Assembly (NCBI GenBank): GCA_023415655.1
Contig: JAEZKD010000093.1
Location: 1 to 6,349 of the forward strand
DNA from: Bacillota bacterium
GTDB taxonomy: Bacteria; Bacillota; Clostridia; Lachnospirales; Lachnospiraceae
Length of the DNA: 6,349 nt
Direction of reading: 5' to 3'
Shown here piece by piece: positions 1 through 5,286 of the stretch; the first letter of the stretch is position 1; every line of letters starts with the position of its first letter. Below the pieces are notes generated by a model, which was not told the origin of the DNA, searched no databases, and saw nothing but the letters and a program-made list of their open reading frames with translations. A program made the position numbers and the translations under genes.

Positions 1-54
1 AGGAAGTTTTGCCGCGTTCTCGATGACAGTGGTAAATGATAGTTGTTGAGCCAT
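1..54 (-). CDS. N-terminus of an unidentified protein (truncated by window edge)
   Basis: Only the first 18 residues are inside the window: MAQQLSFTTVIENAAKLP. The start is well supported, because an AAGGAGAG ribosome binding site (minus strand, about 60-67) sits a normal distance upstream of the ATG. GC is higher than in the AT-rich genes to the right, which fits a resident gene flanking an inserted region. The fragment is too short to assign a family with confidence; it has the look of a soluble protein with an amphipathic N-terminal helix and no signal peptide. It is transcribed away from the island. A leader of roughly 55 nt or more with a GC-rich hairpin precedes it. Confidence 0.75.
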   Translation of the reverse strand, partial: MAQQLSFTTVIENAAKLP

Positions 55-85
55 AATGATCTCTCCTTATAATGTTTAATTGTTA

Positions 86-107
86 TTACCGCGTTTTTTC
101 GCGGATA
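86..107 (-). promoter_or_regulatory. GC-rich hairpin in the leader of the left-edge gene
   Basis: CCGCG (89-93) and CGCGG (100-104) form a perfect 5-bp stem around a six-base homopolymer loop (A in the transcript). Across a single bulged base the stem can be extended by three A-T pairs. It lies about 25 nt upstream of the ribosome binding site on the same strand as the left-edge gene. There is no U-run after the stem in that direction, so it is not a standard intrinsic terminator. It could stabilise or regulate the leader; its role is inferred from position only. Confidence 0.4.
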
Positions 108-118
108 AAGATTGTTTC

Positions 119-147
119 ATAATAAGTTGTGTAATTTCTGCGAGGAA
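119..147 (-). promoter_or_regulatory. Possible promoter of the left-edge gene
   Basis: On the minus strand TTCCTC (142-147) and TATTAT (119-124) are separated by 17 bp. The -10 box is good (5 of 6 positions) and the -35 box is poor (3 of 6). Initiation here would give a leader containing the GC-rich hairpin and the ribosome binding site. Weak call. Confidence 0.25.
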
Positions 148-167
148 TCTGGTACATGATCGCATTC

Positions 168-181
168 ATATCTTATAAATA
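168..181 (-). repeat. Half-copy of the intergenic dif-like repeat
   Basis: The 14 bases ATATCTTATAAATA (plus strand) are identical to 1667-1680, which is the central and right-arm part of the third repeat site. The left arm (ACTTC..CATAA) is absent here. The half-site lies some 17 bp beyond the complete site at 198-225, on the side of the host gene, so it may mark the array boundary. It is AT-rich, so chance similarity cannot be excluded. Confidence 0.35.
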
Positions 182-197
182 ATTACTTCTTGAAACG

Positions 198-225
198 TGG
201 GTATGTCATAAACATAATGGGAAGT
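198..225 (-). repeat. Dif-like intergenic repeat, site 1
   Basis: The minus-strand core is ACTTCCCATTATGTTTATGA. It matches site 2 at 19 of 21 positions and sites 3 and 4 at 17 of 21 (counting the preceding A). Over 28 bp it matches the Firmicute dif consensus, as I recall it, at about 18 positions, best in the XerC-type arm. It lies 36 bp past the stop codon of the 241-aa gene. Its foot AAGT (222-225) can pair with ACTT (247-250), and CC (229-230) with GG (245-246), giving a weak hairpin with a three-base bulge between the stop codon and the core. Confidence 0.65.
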
Positions 226-261
226 TATCCATGCTTAAAAATTGGGACTTGTAAATATCTT

Positions 262-987
262 TTAATCAAATTCTGCAATATCAATACCATCATCCAAGCC
301 ACATATATCAATACTGAAATCCTCTTTAAAAATCTTATATCTATATTTCCAAAACTCTAATGCAAGATTTAAATATTGCTCACAATTTTCAGCAGAAGCT
401 CCATTATTAACATATTCTTCACCTGATTTCCTAAGTCTATCTACAAGATCGGTTTTCTGTGAATCAAGTAAATAAAAAACTTGACAATACTCTTCAATAC
501 TATTAAAGTTTTCAAGGTAGTTCTGCAATTCTTTTGTTGTATACCTGTTTCTACCCCTAATACACATTAAAGGGTTATCTGAATTTTTCGATTGTATAAA
601 CTTATCTAAATAAAATATAAATCTATCTAGTCGGTCACAATATCTTCCATTTGCTTTGTTTAAGTTAAGACCTCCGGTTACTGGCATAAAGGAAAAATTC
701 AAAATTGAATGATGCATTCTAACATAATCTTTTTCATTATATTGATTACCTAACTTATCTCGAAAAGCTCGGCTATAACTATCCTTAAAATTAAATATAA
801 CATCGCCACCAATTTGTATTTTGTCTGTATTTCTATATGTATAGATTGCATGCTTATATCTACCTTTTTTCTTCTCTTCACCAAGGTTTTTCCAATAGTC
901 TAGTGTTCTATATGTTTTATTGTAAAAATTTCTCCATGTCCATTCTGATGAATCAGGCTCATAACCATCAAACTTATCTTTTTTCAT
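262..987 (-). CDS. Uncharacterised 241-aa cassette protein (similar to DUF6994-like proteins)
   Basis: This is a soluble protein with no signal peptide or membrane segment. The most distinctive stretch is residues 97-131, with the pattern NFSFMPVTGGLN followed by K, then DRLDRF. This resembles a widespread uncharacterised bacterial family (MP.TGGLN..K....DR.D) that I associate, from memory, with DUF6994-type proteins; the match is tentative and no reaction is known. The N-terminus has an aromatic and charged EPDSSEWTWRNFYNKTYRTL-like segment, and the C-terminal third is helical (YCQVFYLLD, then LALEFWKYRYKIF). The start is supported by GGTGGAG about 4 nt upstream of the ATG. The gene is AT-rich, with few G or C third positions. 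It sits alone between two dif-like repeats and shares its 5' leader with the next gene upstream. Start and stop are clean, so the gene appears intact. Confidence 0.85.
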   Translation of the reverse strand: MKKDKFDGYEPDSSEWTWRNFYNKTYRTLDYWKNLGEEKKKGRYKHAIYTYRNTDKIQIGGDVIFNFKDSYSRAFRDKLGNQYNEKDYVRMHHSILNFSFMPVTGGLNLNKANGRYCDRLDRFIFYLDKFIQSKNSDNPLMCIRGRNRYTTKELQNYLENFNSIEEYCQVFYLLDSQKTDLVDRLRKSGEEYVNNGASAENCEQYLNLALEFWKYRYKIFKEDFSIDICGLDDGIDIAEFD

Positions 988-1002
988 TACTCTCCACCAT
1001 TT

Positions 1003-1031
1003 CTACAAATTCAAATTTTCATATGTACTTA
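1003..1031 (-). repeat. Leader segment shared with 1633-1663
   Basis: Just past dif-like site 2, the minus strand reads AAGTACATAT..AAAAT..GAATTTGTAG. The same stretch, with small gaps, follows site 3 (1633-1663), including an identical GAATTTGTAG (1003-1012 and 1633-1642). The homology therefore runs from the site into the 5' leader of two unrelated genes. It may be a common cassette end or a promoter or leader element. Confidence 0.5.
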
Positions 1032-1059
1032 GATTTACTTCATAAATATAATGGGTAGT
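1032..1059 (-). repeat. Dif-like intergenic repeat, site 2
   Basis: The minus-strand core is ACTACCCATTATATTTATGA. It is the best match to the recalled Firmicute dif consensus: about 20 of 28 positions, including a recognisable right arm with AGTAAA. It lies 28 bp past the stop of the 167-aa gene and 45 bp before the start of the 241-aa gene, in the same orientation as sites 1, 3 and 4. Confidence 0.7.
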
Positions 1060-1084
1060 TCAGATTCACTTACTAAACGGAATT
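1057..1084 (-). other. Imperfect hairpin at the foot of site 2
   Basis: AGTTCAGATT (1057-1066) pairs with AAACGGAATT (1075-1084) around an 8-nt loop. The stem has seven Watson-Crick pairs and one G-T pair, with A-G and A-A mismatches inside. It fills the gap between the preceding stop codon (1088-1090) and the conserved core, and overlaps the core by three bases. No U-run follows, so it does not look like an intrinsic terminator. Mismatched stems of this kind are typical of folded single-strand recombination sites such as integron attC, which is analogy only. Confidence 0.45.
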
Positions 1085-1087
1085 TAT

Positions 1088-1591
1088 TTACAGCTTATTT
1101 ACTTCCGATAATACCTCTTTCCATGAATTAGAATTTTTTATAATCGTATTTATATCATATATTTTTAAAAGTTTTTTAAATTCTTCCTCAACTCCCTCAT
1201 AGTCTTTTAAGTAATTTCCGCCTTTTTGACTTTGTTTTAATTTATTCTCTTCCTCAAAAGTAACTATAAAATCATATGCAATGTTTAAATGTCTATCATT
1301 TAACCCTGCAATTTCCGCAATCCATAACATAAGTTGTGGACAATGTAAGCTTGCATATGAGGGTTTTTGATCTTTTCTATTACCATTCATATAGTAATTA
1401 ATAAAGTGTAATTTTTGATTTGGTTCTGCCAAACTGGTGTTTAGTAAATCTTGAAAATCGTCAAAATAACCACCATAATTTTGTCCATATCCTTTTTTTA
1501 CTAAAAAATCAGCAAAATACTCATTGCCTTTTTGATTATAATGTGCATTAATTTTGTCTTGGATATAACTACATACATCTTGATTAATCAT
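1088..1591 (-). CDS. Uncharacterised 167-aa helical protein
   Basis: Start choice: the frame is open from an ATG at 1609, but that ATG lies upstream of the ribosome binding site AAAGGAG (1598-1604). The ATG at 1591 follows this site with 6 nt spacing and gives the N-terminus MINQDVCSYIQDKINAHYNQ, so I prefer it. No family recognised with confidence. The protein is small, soluble and mostly helical. A central segment HCPQLMLWIAEIAGLN (about residues 83-98 from this start) with a following AYDF resembles short motifs in other uncharacterised proteins (PxLxLWIAEAxG...AY). A lysine and glutamate-rich helical tail follows. There is no signal peptide or membrane segment. It sits alone between dif-like sites 2 and 3 and is AT-rich like the 241-aa gene. 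The 42-nt leader contains the segment shared with 1003-1031. Confidence 0.8.
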   Translation of the reverse strand: MINQDVCSYIQDKINAHYNQKGNEYFADFLVKKGYGQNYGGYFDDFQDLLNTSLAEPNQKLHFINYYMNGNRKDQKPSYASLHCPQLMLWIAEIAGLNDRHLNIAYDFIVTFEEENKLKQSQKGGNYLKDYEGVEEEFKKLLKIYDINTIIKNSNSWKEVLSEVNKL

Positions 1592-1632
1592 TAAAATCTC
1601 CTTTCCCATCTATAACTACAACATGTTACGGC

Positions 1633-1663
1633 CTACAAATTCGATTTTGTATATTACTTTATT
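1633..1663 (-). repeat. Leader segment shared with 1003-1031
   Basis: Second copy of the leader homology: AAGTAATATACAAAATC followed by GAATTTGTAG on the minus strand, directly downstream of dif-like site 3. ACAAA..TTTGT within it can form a short 5-bp hairpin. It precedes the 167-aa gene. Confidence 0.5.
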
Positions 1664-1691
1664 TCTATATCTTATAAATATTATGCGAAGT
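1664..1691 (-). repeat. Dif-like intergenic repeat, site 3
   Basis: The minus-strand core is ACTTCGCATAATATTTATAA. Its left arm ACTTCGCATAA is very close to a XerC-type arm (the E. coli dif arm, from memory, ends GCGCATAA). About 19 of 28 positions match the recalled Firmicute dif. It lies 59 bp past the stop of the 275-aa DUF2971 gene. In that gap GTT, ATAA (1690-1699) and TTAT, AAC (1741-1749) can pair around an internal loop, and CGAAG (1686-1690) can alternatively pair with CTTCG (1721-1725 region), so a folded structure is possible but not unique. Confidence 0.65.
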
Positions 1692-1750
1692 TTTGATAAA
1701 ATGGTTGTAATCTTCGATAATTGAAATTGTATATTGAAAGTTATTGAACG

Positions 1751-2578
1751 TCATTTTCTGAGCCTATAGGAGCATTTAGAATTGAATAAATTAAAACTGC
1801 CACTCAAACCGGCGTTCTCCATTATTGTTCGCAAATCATCCCGGCTTAGTTCACAATTACAGCCTAGACCTATAGCCTTTAAAGCATTTTCTCCATTAGC
1901 CTTTGTCCAGGGCAAGCAATAATGAGGAAACGGCTTTTCTTCTGGGCCCGTAAGACCTATTAGGTTATCAGGTACGCTTTTATTAAAGTCGGGGTAAAAT
2001 ACAATTCTTGCCTCATACTCTCCCCGAAAAGTTGGATTTTTTATAAACGCAGAATAGTGTTTAAAGGTAAATCGTATACCACCTATTATCCATGCCTGCA
2101 AACCATATTCTTTAACCGCATCATAGCAGATTTTATAGAACTCTTCTTCAATTCGCTTATCATGATACAATACTTGTTCATACCCTATTGCATGCAGAAA
2201 ATTGGAGCTTGGATGCGGCATACACCGTTCTAATCCCTGAAACCATTCAATGTCAAAACCGAGTACAACGCCTCTTGTCTTATCTCCATACTCTAACCAT
2301 TGCTGGAGTACATCAGCACCCTTACAAAAACATATCCCGTAGGGTTTATAAATCTGAGTTTCAAGCTGATACTGGTGATCAAGAATTTCAATTTCCTGTC
2401 TAATGATATCCTGATCCAAATCGCTTTCCTGCAGCCTCAATTTAACAGCTTCCCAAAGATCACAAAATGTCCTCGTTACTTCTTGAGTATCATTGGAGCT
2501 TGTCAGGTCTGAAAGCCAAAGGACCTGACTCTTCATGATGTCCTTAAATGTATCAACACTGCAATAATGAAAATACAT
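1751..2578 (-). CDS. DUF2971 family protein (275 aa)
   Basis: DUF2971 proteins are cytosolic and of unknown biochemical function, and are common in accessory regions. The family features are visible in order. The N-terminus YFHYCSVDTFKDIM...LWLSDLTSSND (residues 2-30) corresponds to the usual Y+Y.s.......l..S.p..fND. ICFCKGADVLQQWLEYGD and GVVLGFD follow (82-109), corresponding to CFS....d.l.W..Ya....G..lgf. HYSAFIKNPTFRGEYEARIVFYPD (174-197) corresponds to the lysine, charged-residue and EwR block. A final AIGLGCNCE segment (235-243) precedes the C-terminal helix. The length is normal for the family. The start follows a perfect AAGGAGGG at 2584-2591. GC is clearly higher (about 45% in sampled stretches, against about 28% in the 241-aa gene), so this cassette likely came from a different donor. 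It lies alone between dif-like sites 3 and 4. Confidence 0.88.
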   Translation of the reverse strand: MYFHYCSVDTFKDIMKSQVLWLSDLTSSNDTQEVTRTFCDLWEAVKLRLQESDLDQDIIRQEIEILDHQYQLETQIYKPYGICFCKGADVLQQWLEYGDKTRGVVLGFDIEWFQGLERCMPHPSSNFLHAIGYEQVLYHDKRIEEEFYKICYDAVKEYGLQAWIIGGIRFTFKHYSAFIKNPTFRGEYEARIVFYPDFNKSVPDNLIGLTGPEEKPFPHYCLPWTKANGENALKAIGLGCNCELSRDDLRTIMENAGLSGSFNLFNSKCSYRLRK

Positions 2579-2672
2579 TTTATCCCTCCTTATTGTAATC
2601 TTTTATTCAATCTACTCCACTTTGTTGCATGTAAAGTACTGATTATGGTTTCTATTATTGGCACTTTCCCTT

Positions 2673-2700
2673 AGCTCTCTAAATTAACATAATGGGATGT
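2673..2700 (-). repeat. Dif-like intergenic repeat, site 4
   Basis: The minus-strand core is ACATCCCATTATGTTAATTT, which matches site 1 at 17 of 21 positions. It is the most divergent of the four against the recalled dif consensus (about 17 of 28), mainly in the right arm. It lies 39 bp past the stop of the Ntn-hydrolase-like gene, with a strong hairpin in that gap. Confidence 0.6.
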
Positions 2701-2723
2701 TCACAGTTGCTACCAATTGTGAC
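2699..2723 (-). other. Hairpin with one extrahelical base at the foot of site 4
   Basis: On the plus strand GT (2699-2700), an unpaired T (2701) and CACAGTTG (2702-2709) pair with CAATTGTG (2714-2721) and AC (2722-2723) around the loop CTAC. All positions pair (one as G-T) apart from the single bulged base. No T-run follows in the direction of transcription, so it is not a typical terminator, though it could protect the mRNA 3' end. It directly abuts the conserved core, as the stem at site 2 does. Confidence 0.6.
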
Positions 2724-2739
2724 TAAAACAAGATTAATA

Positions 2740-3300
2740 TTATCTTTTAATAACTACATGATACTTTTTATAGTTCACAGCAACATCATGTTTAGCCTGA
2801 TAATCATGAATACAACCTTGTATTTCTATCACTTTTTCTAATGTATCAAACCCTGTTTTCATTAAACAATTATCTAGTAACGCTTCAATACCGAATCCAG
2901 AATTCACCAATAATAGTCTATCAATTTCATTGTCTTTAGAAGGTTTAACTTCAGTTAATGCATGTCCGATATTGCTAAAATAACAATAACCAATTTCATT
3001 TTTAGAATTTATACCTCCAATAACAATAACCAGTTTTTGATTATTTGTGATCATCCTTAAAAATATTTCATAAATATGTAATGAGAAGTCTTTATAATTA
3101 TTGTATTCATCAAGGTTTATTTGCGATAGAAGTAATTCAAAACTCTCAACTCTTCCTGTAAATGCTATAAAAGTATTCTCTTTTAAAATTAATACTTTTT
3201 GATACTCTTCACAGTTAATTATTCCGTCATCACCTGTTATTCTTCCGTCTGTCATAACTGATATAAATTTTGTAGTTGCTAATACAGTTACGATACTCAT
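2740..3300 (-). CDS. Ntn-hydrolase-fold protein, HslV/proteasome-like (186 aa)
   Basis: The N-terminal half lines up with peptidases of the proteasome beta/HslV type. A beta strand right after the initiator Met (SIVTVLAT) leads to ISVMTDGRITGDDG (13-26), matching the GGDGQVS..N region with Asp18. EEYQKVLIL follows, with Lys35 at the usual catalytic lysine position, then AFTGRVESFELLLSQI (46-61), matching the AGFAGG..DAFTL..... turn and helix. VIVIGGINSKNEIGYCYFSN (91-110) fits the second beta hairpin, and SGFG and DVAVNYKKYHVVIKR fit the C-terminal part. Removal of Met1 would leave Ser2 as a possible N-terminal nucleophile; Thr is usual, but Ser occurs in some HslV proteins. Activity is inferred, not shown. 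No HslU-like ATPase is nearby. The ribosome binding site AAAGGA is about 10 nt upstream, slightly far. It is AT-rich and lies upstream of dif-like site 4. Confidence 0.75.
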   Translation of the reverse strand: MSIVTVLATTKFISVMTDGRITGDDGIINCEEYQKVLILKENTFIAFTGRVESFELLLSQINLDEYNNYKDFSLHIYEIFLRMITNNQKLVIVIGGINSKNEIGYCYFSNIGHALTEVKPSKDNEIDRLLLVNSGFGIEALLDNCLMKTGFDTLEKVIEIQGCIHDYQAKHDVAVNYKKYHVVIKR

Positions 3301-3355
3301 TATTTGATTATCCTTTCGTGTAAAACCGCTTAGTAAATTTATAATACTCTATTAC

Positions 3356-3385
3356 AACATATAAAAAGTAAATCTATTTAGTCAA
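3356..3385 (-). promoter_or_regulatory. Probable promoter of the Ntn-hydrolase-like gene
   Basis: The minus strand has TTGACT (3380-3385), an 18-bp spacer, and TATGTT (3356-3361). The -35 box matches at 5 of 6 and the -10 box at 4 of 6. It gives a leader of about 50 nt carrying the AAAGGA ribosome binding site. This suggests the gene has its own promoter rather than depending on readthrough from the large DUF2971 gene 340 bp upstream. Confidence 0.4.
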
Positions 3386-3482
3386 ATGAAAATCTTTGTA
3401 GTTGCTCAAATCTACTGTAAGCTATTAATTTTTACCTAATATGTATATCATACAACCAATACCTCGGCTTTCTCAGTATCAG

Positions 3483-3566
3483 TCAATTTAGTATAAGTAG
3501 TAAGTATTTAATCGATGTGCTTCCCGCAAGTGTTCCGTCGGATTTATATGCATCCCACAATTCCAT
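3483..3566 (-). pseudogene. Truncated Nudix hydrolase remnant
   Basis: A short frame begins with a good ribosome binding site (GGAGG at 3576-3580) and the residues MELWDAYKSDGTLAGST. This closely resembles the N-terminus of the clostridial Nudix hydrolases that start MELWDxYxxDGTxxG. The resemblance ends after about 17 residues: the remainder (SIKYLLLILN) is unrelated and stops at 3483. The Nudix box is absent from the rest of the intergenic region, so this is a 5' fragment joined to other DNA. Its GC is higher than the surrounding AT-rich sequence, so it is likely resident DNA cut by an insertion or deletion. Confidence 0.6.
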
Positions 3567-3642
3567 AGTATATTTCCTCCAGTAACTTTGCTTTTTTTCA
3601 TCCCGTAAGTATTTCTACAAATACCTCTATGATTTTACCACG

Positions 3643-5286
3643 CTATATTAATAGTTCTTCCTCCCTAAGATAAATTGGATTCCAGTCTATTTTCTCAAAC
3701 TTTTCTACCAGTTCCTTCAAATCAATTAGTTGCTTTTTCACAACTTGATAATCAGATGCGCTGAGTGCACCACCAAAAATTAAACTAGGAAGCGTTTCAT
3801 TTAGTGACCCTGTTGTTTCCTTAACCTGACAAATAAATATCTCCAGTTGTTTTACCGTCTCCATAATTACTTCTGGAATATCAGCACGAGTAAGCTCTTC
3901 CTCCGAATTATCGTTTAATCGATTTAATGAAAATTTCAAAAAATAAGCATTCGTCAACATATCTAACGCGTCAAAAAGCATAGGTTTTAATAACGTAAAA
4001 TCCGAATTCGCACCATTGTCAGTAAATTCTGTCCCTCGTTTGTTCATTCGTTCAGACAAGACATTCATCTGCTGAAATAGCATATTAATATATTCTGTTT
4101 CAACCTCCATGTCATACGCAAAATCTTCTTGTGCTAACTGTTTTCTGCTAAGAGAAAAATCCTCTGTATTAATTACTATTTCATAACATTCAATTCCTTT
4201 TTCCTGACACACGTCGCACAATAAAAGTTTACATATAGGATCAATGTTTAATCCAAACGTAATTGATTTGACATATGGCAAATCCAAAAACATCGGTGTG
4301 TTTTCCACACCCGAATTAATAATTCGCCACTCCTTTTCGTATTCCCAACACTTATTTTTTGCTAACAAATATTTAAAAAGAGTCATCATGTTAGGTTCTC
4401 CATAATCAATACTTATATCTATGTCCGAAGAAATCCCATTGATGCCTATATCGTTTAGAGATAAAGTTTGGCGCTGTACTACATATTCAACCGGGTAAAT
4501 AAACCCGATAAATTGTTCAATTTTACTAAAGTCGTACTCTATACATATTCCTGCATACGAATTTGCATAATGTGACCACATCAGTTGGTTATCCCAGCCA
4601 CTAACACTGAAACAAGAAACTGTTAGTTGTGATAAAAACTTCTTAATGTGAGGTACATATACCGTATCTTTAACCTCAATTACTTTATCATGTAATTCTT
4701 CTAGAAGTTCATCCATATGTAAGATGTCATTTAGCGTTTGTTCCGTAATATCAACTTTATCCATTTGACTTACTATTAGCGCAAGTACTAAAAATACTTC
4801 TCTTGAGAAAGCTCTTTTTATAGAGTAAGGACATTTTGAATAAAGTCCCTTAAAATTTTGCCGAATGAATATCATGATTGGAATCTTAGTTTGATGCATT
4901 ATTACCTGACTTGTAAAAATATACTTTTTTAATTCATTTAAATTATATAACAGCTCTGCAAATTTCCCCAATGCTTTATATTTTAGCATTTGTTCTAGTA
5001 TGATTTTCGTATTATCATCATCTATTTTTACTGCATCCATCAACAATGCAATACAGTTCTCATAAATTTTTTCAGGTGAATATCCTATCATAGAATCAAA
5101 AGGATCATTCATATTTAGTGGTGTTTGAGCATAAACAACACCATGACGTATATTTTCGATATCATATATTGTTGCCACATCTCTTCTACAAGGACGATAC
5201 TGATAAAATAATCTACCTGCTTTTTCTATAGCATTCTTCATATCCTCAAATTTAGGTTCCATATATTTTAAAACAACTCCTTTCAT
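3643..5286 (-). CDS. Large DUF2971 protein with C-terminal helical extension (547 aa)
   Basis: The DUF2971 signatures are clear. FYQYRP...YDIENIRHGVVYAQTPLNMNDPFDS (27-65) is the N-terminal block. VSCFSVSGWDNQLMWSHYANSYAGICIEYDF (223-253) is the core block with Cys, Trp, His and Glu. KYLLAKNKCWEYEKEWRIIN (305-324) is the W.yEkEwRi block. VKSITFGLNID then gives the late strand. The insert at 70-220 is longer than in typical members and strongly helical. Residues from about 385 to 547 form an extra helical region with no match I recognise. Biochemical function is unknown. Start: the ATG at 5286 overlaps the last stop of the upstream broken frame as ATGA, which argues for coupling. A second candidate, Met9 at 5262, lies 14 nt after AAAGGAG, too far for a normal site. 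The gene is AT-rich. No copy of the dif-like repeat is evident directly downstream. Confidence 0.87.
   Translation of the reverse strand: MKGVVLKYMEPKFEDMKNAIEKAGRLFYQYRPCRRDVATIYDIENIRHGVVYAQTPLNMNDPFDSMIGYSPEKIYENCIALLMDAVKIDDDNTKIILEQMLKYKALGKFAELLYNLNELKKYIFTSQVIMHQTKIPIMIFIRQNFKGLYSKCPYSIKRAFSREVFLVLALIVSQMDKVDITEQTLNDILHMDELLEELHDKVIEVKDTVYVPHIKKFLSQLTVSCFSVSGWDNQLMWSHYANSYAGICIEYDFSKIEQFIGFIYPVEYVVQRQTLSLNDIGINGISSDIDISIDYGEPNMMTLFKYLLAKNKCWEYEKEWRIINSGVENTPMFLDLPYVKSITFGLNIDPICKLLLCDVCQEKGIECYEIVINTEDFSLSRKQLAQEDFAYDMEVETEYINMLFQQMNVLSERMNKRGTEFTDNGANSDFTLLKPMLFDALDMLTNAYFLKFSLNRLNDNSEEELTRADIPEVIMETVKQLEIFICQVKETTGSLNETLPSLIFGGALSASDYQVVKKQLIDLKELVEKFEKIDWNPIYLREEELLI

Noticed and set aside
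837..1058. Plus-strand open frame of 73 codons
   Set aside because: Lies opposite the start of the 241-aa gene and over dif-like site 2, lacks a convincing ribosome binding site, and has no recognisable protein features.
2188..2512. Two overlapping plus-strand open frames
   Set aside because: Both are antisense to the well-supported 275-aa DUF2971 gene and have no family signature.
198..2700. Repeated motif as promoters of the following genes
   Set aside because: Distances to the next start vary from about 45 to 145 bp, and no consistent -35 box lies at 17 bp from the TATRTT-like part.
198..2723. Classical integron attC sites
   Set aside because: The conserved core has AAC followed by WWCCC, not the RYYYAAC/GTTRRRY pair, and no integron integrase is present; only the layout is integron-like.
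3431..3458. Plus-strand dif-like match between the Ntn-hydrolase gene and the Nudix remnant
   Set aside because: About 17 of 28 positions match the recalled dif, but the left arm does not share the CTTCCCATTA core and the orientation is opposite; in DNA this AT-rich that is near the chance maximum.
3609..3624. Short hairpin GTATTT/AAATAC after the large DUF2971 gene
   Set aside because: Six-pair AT stem without a following U-run; too weak to call a terminator.
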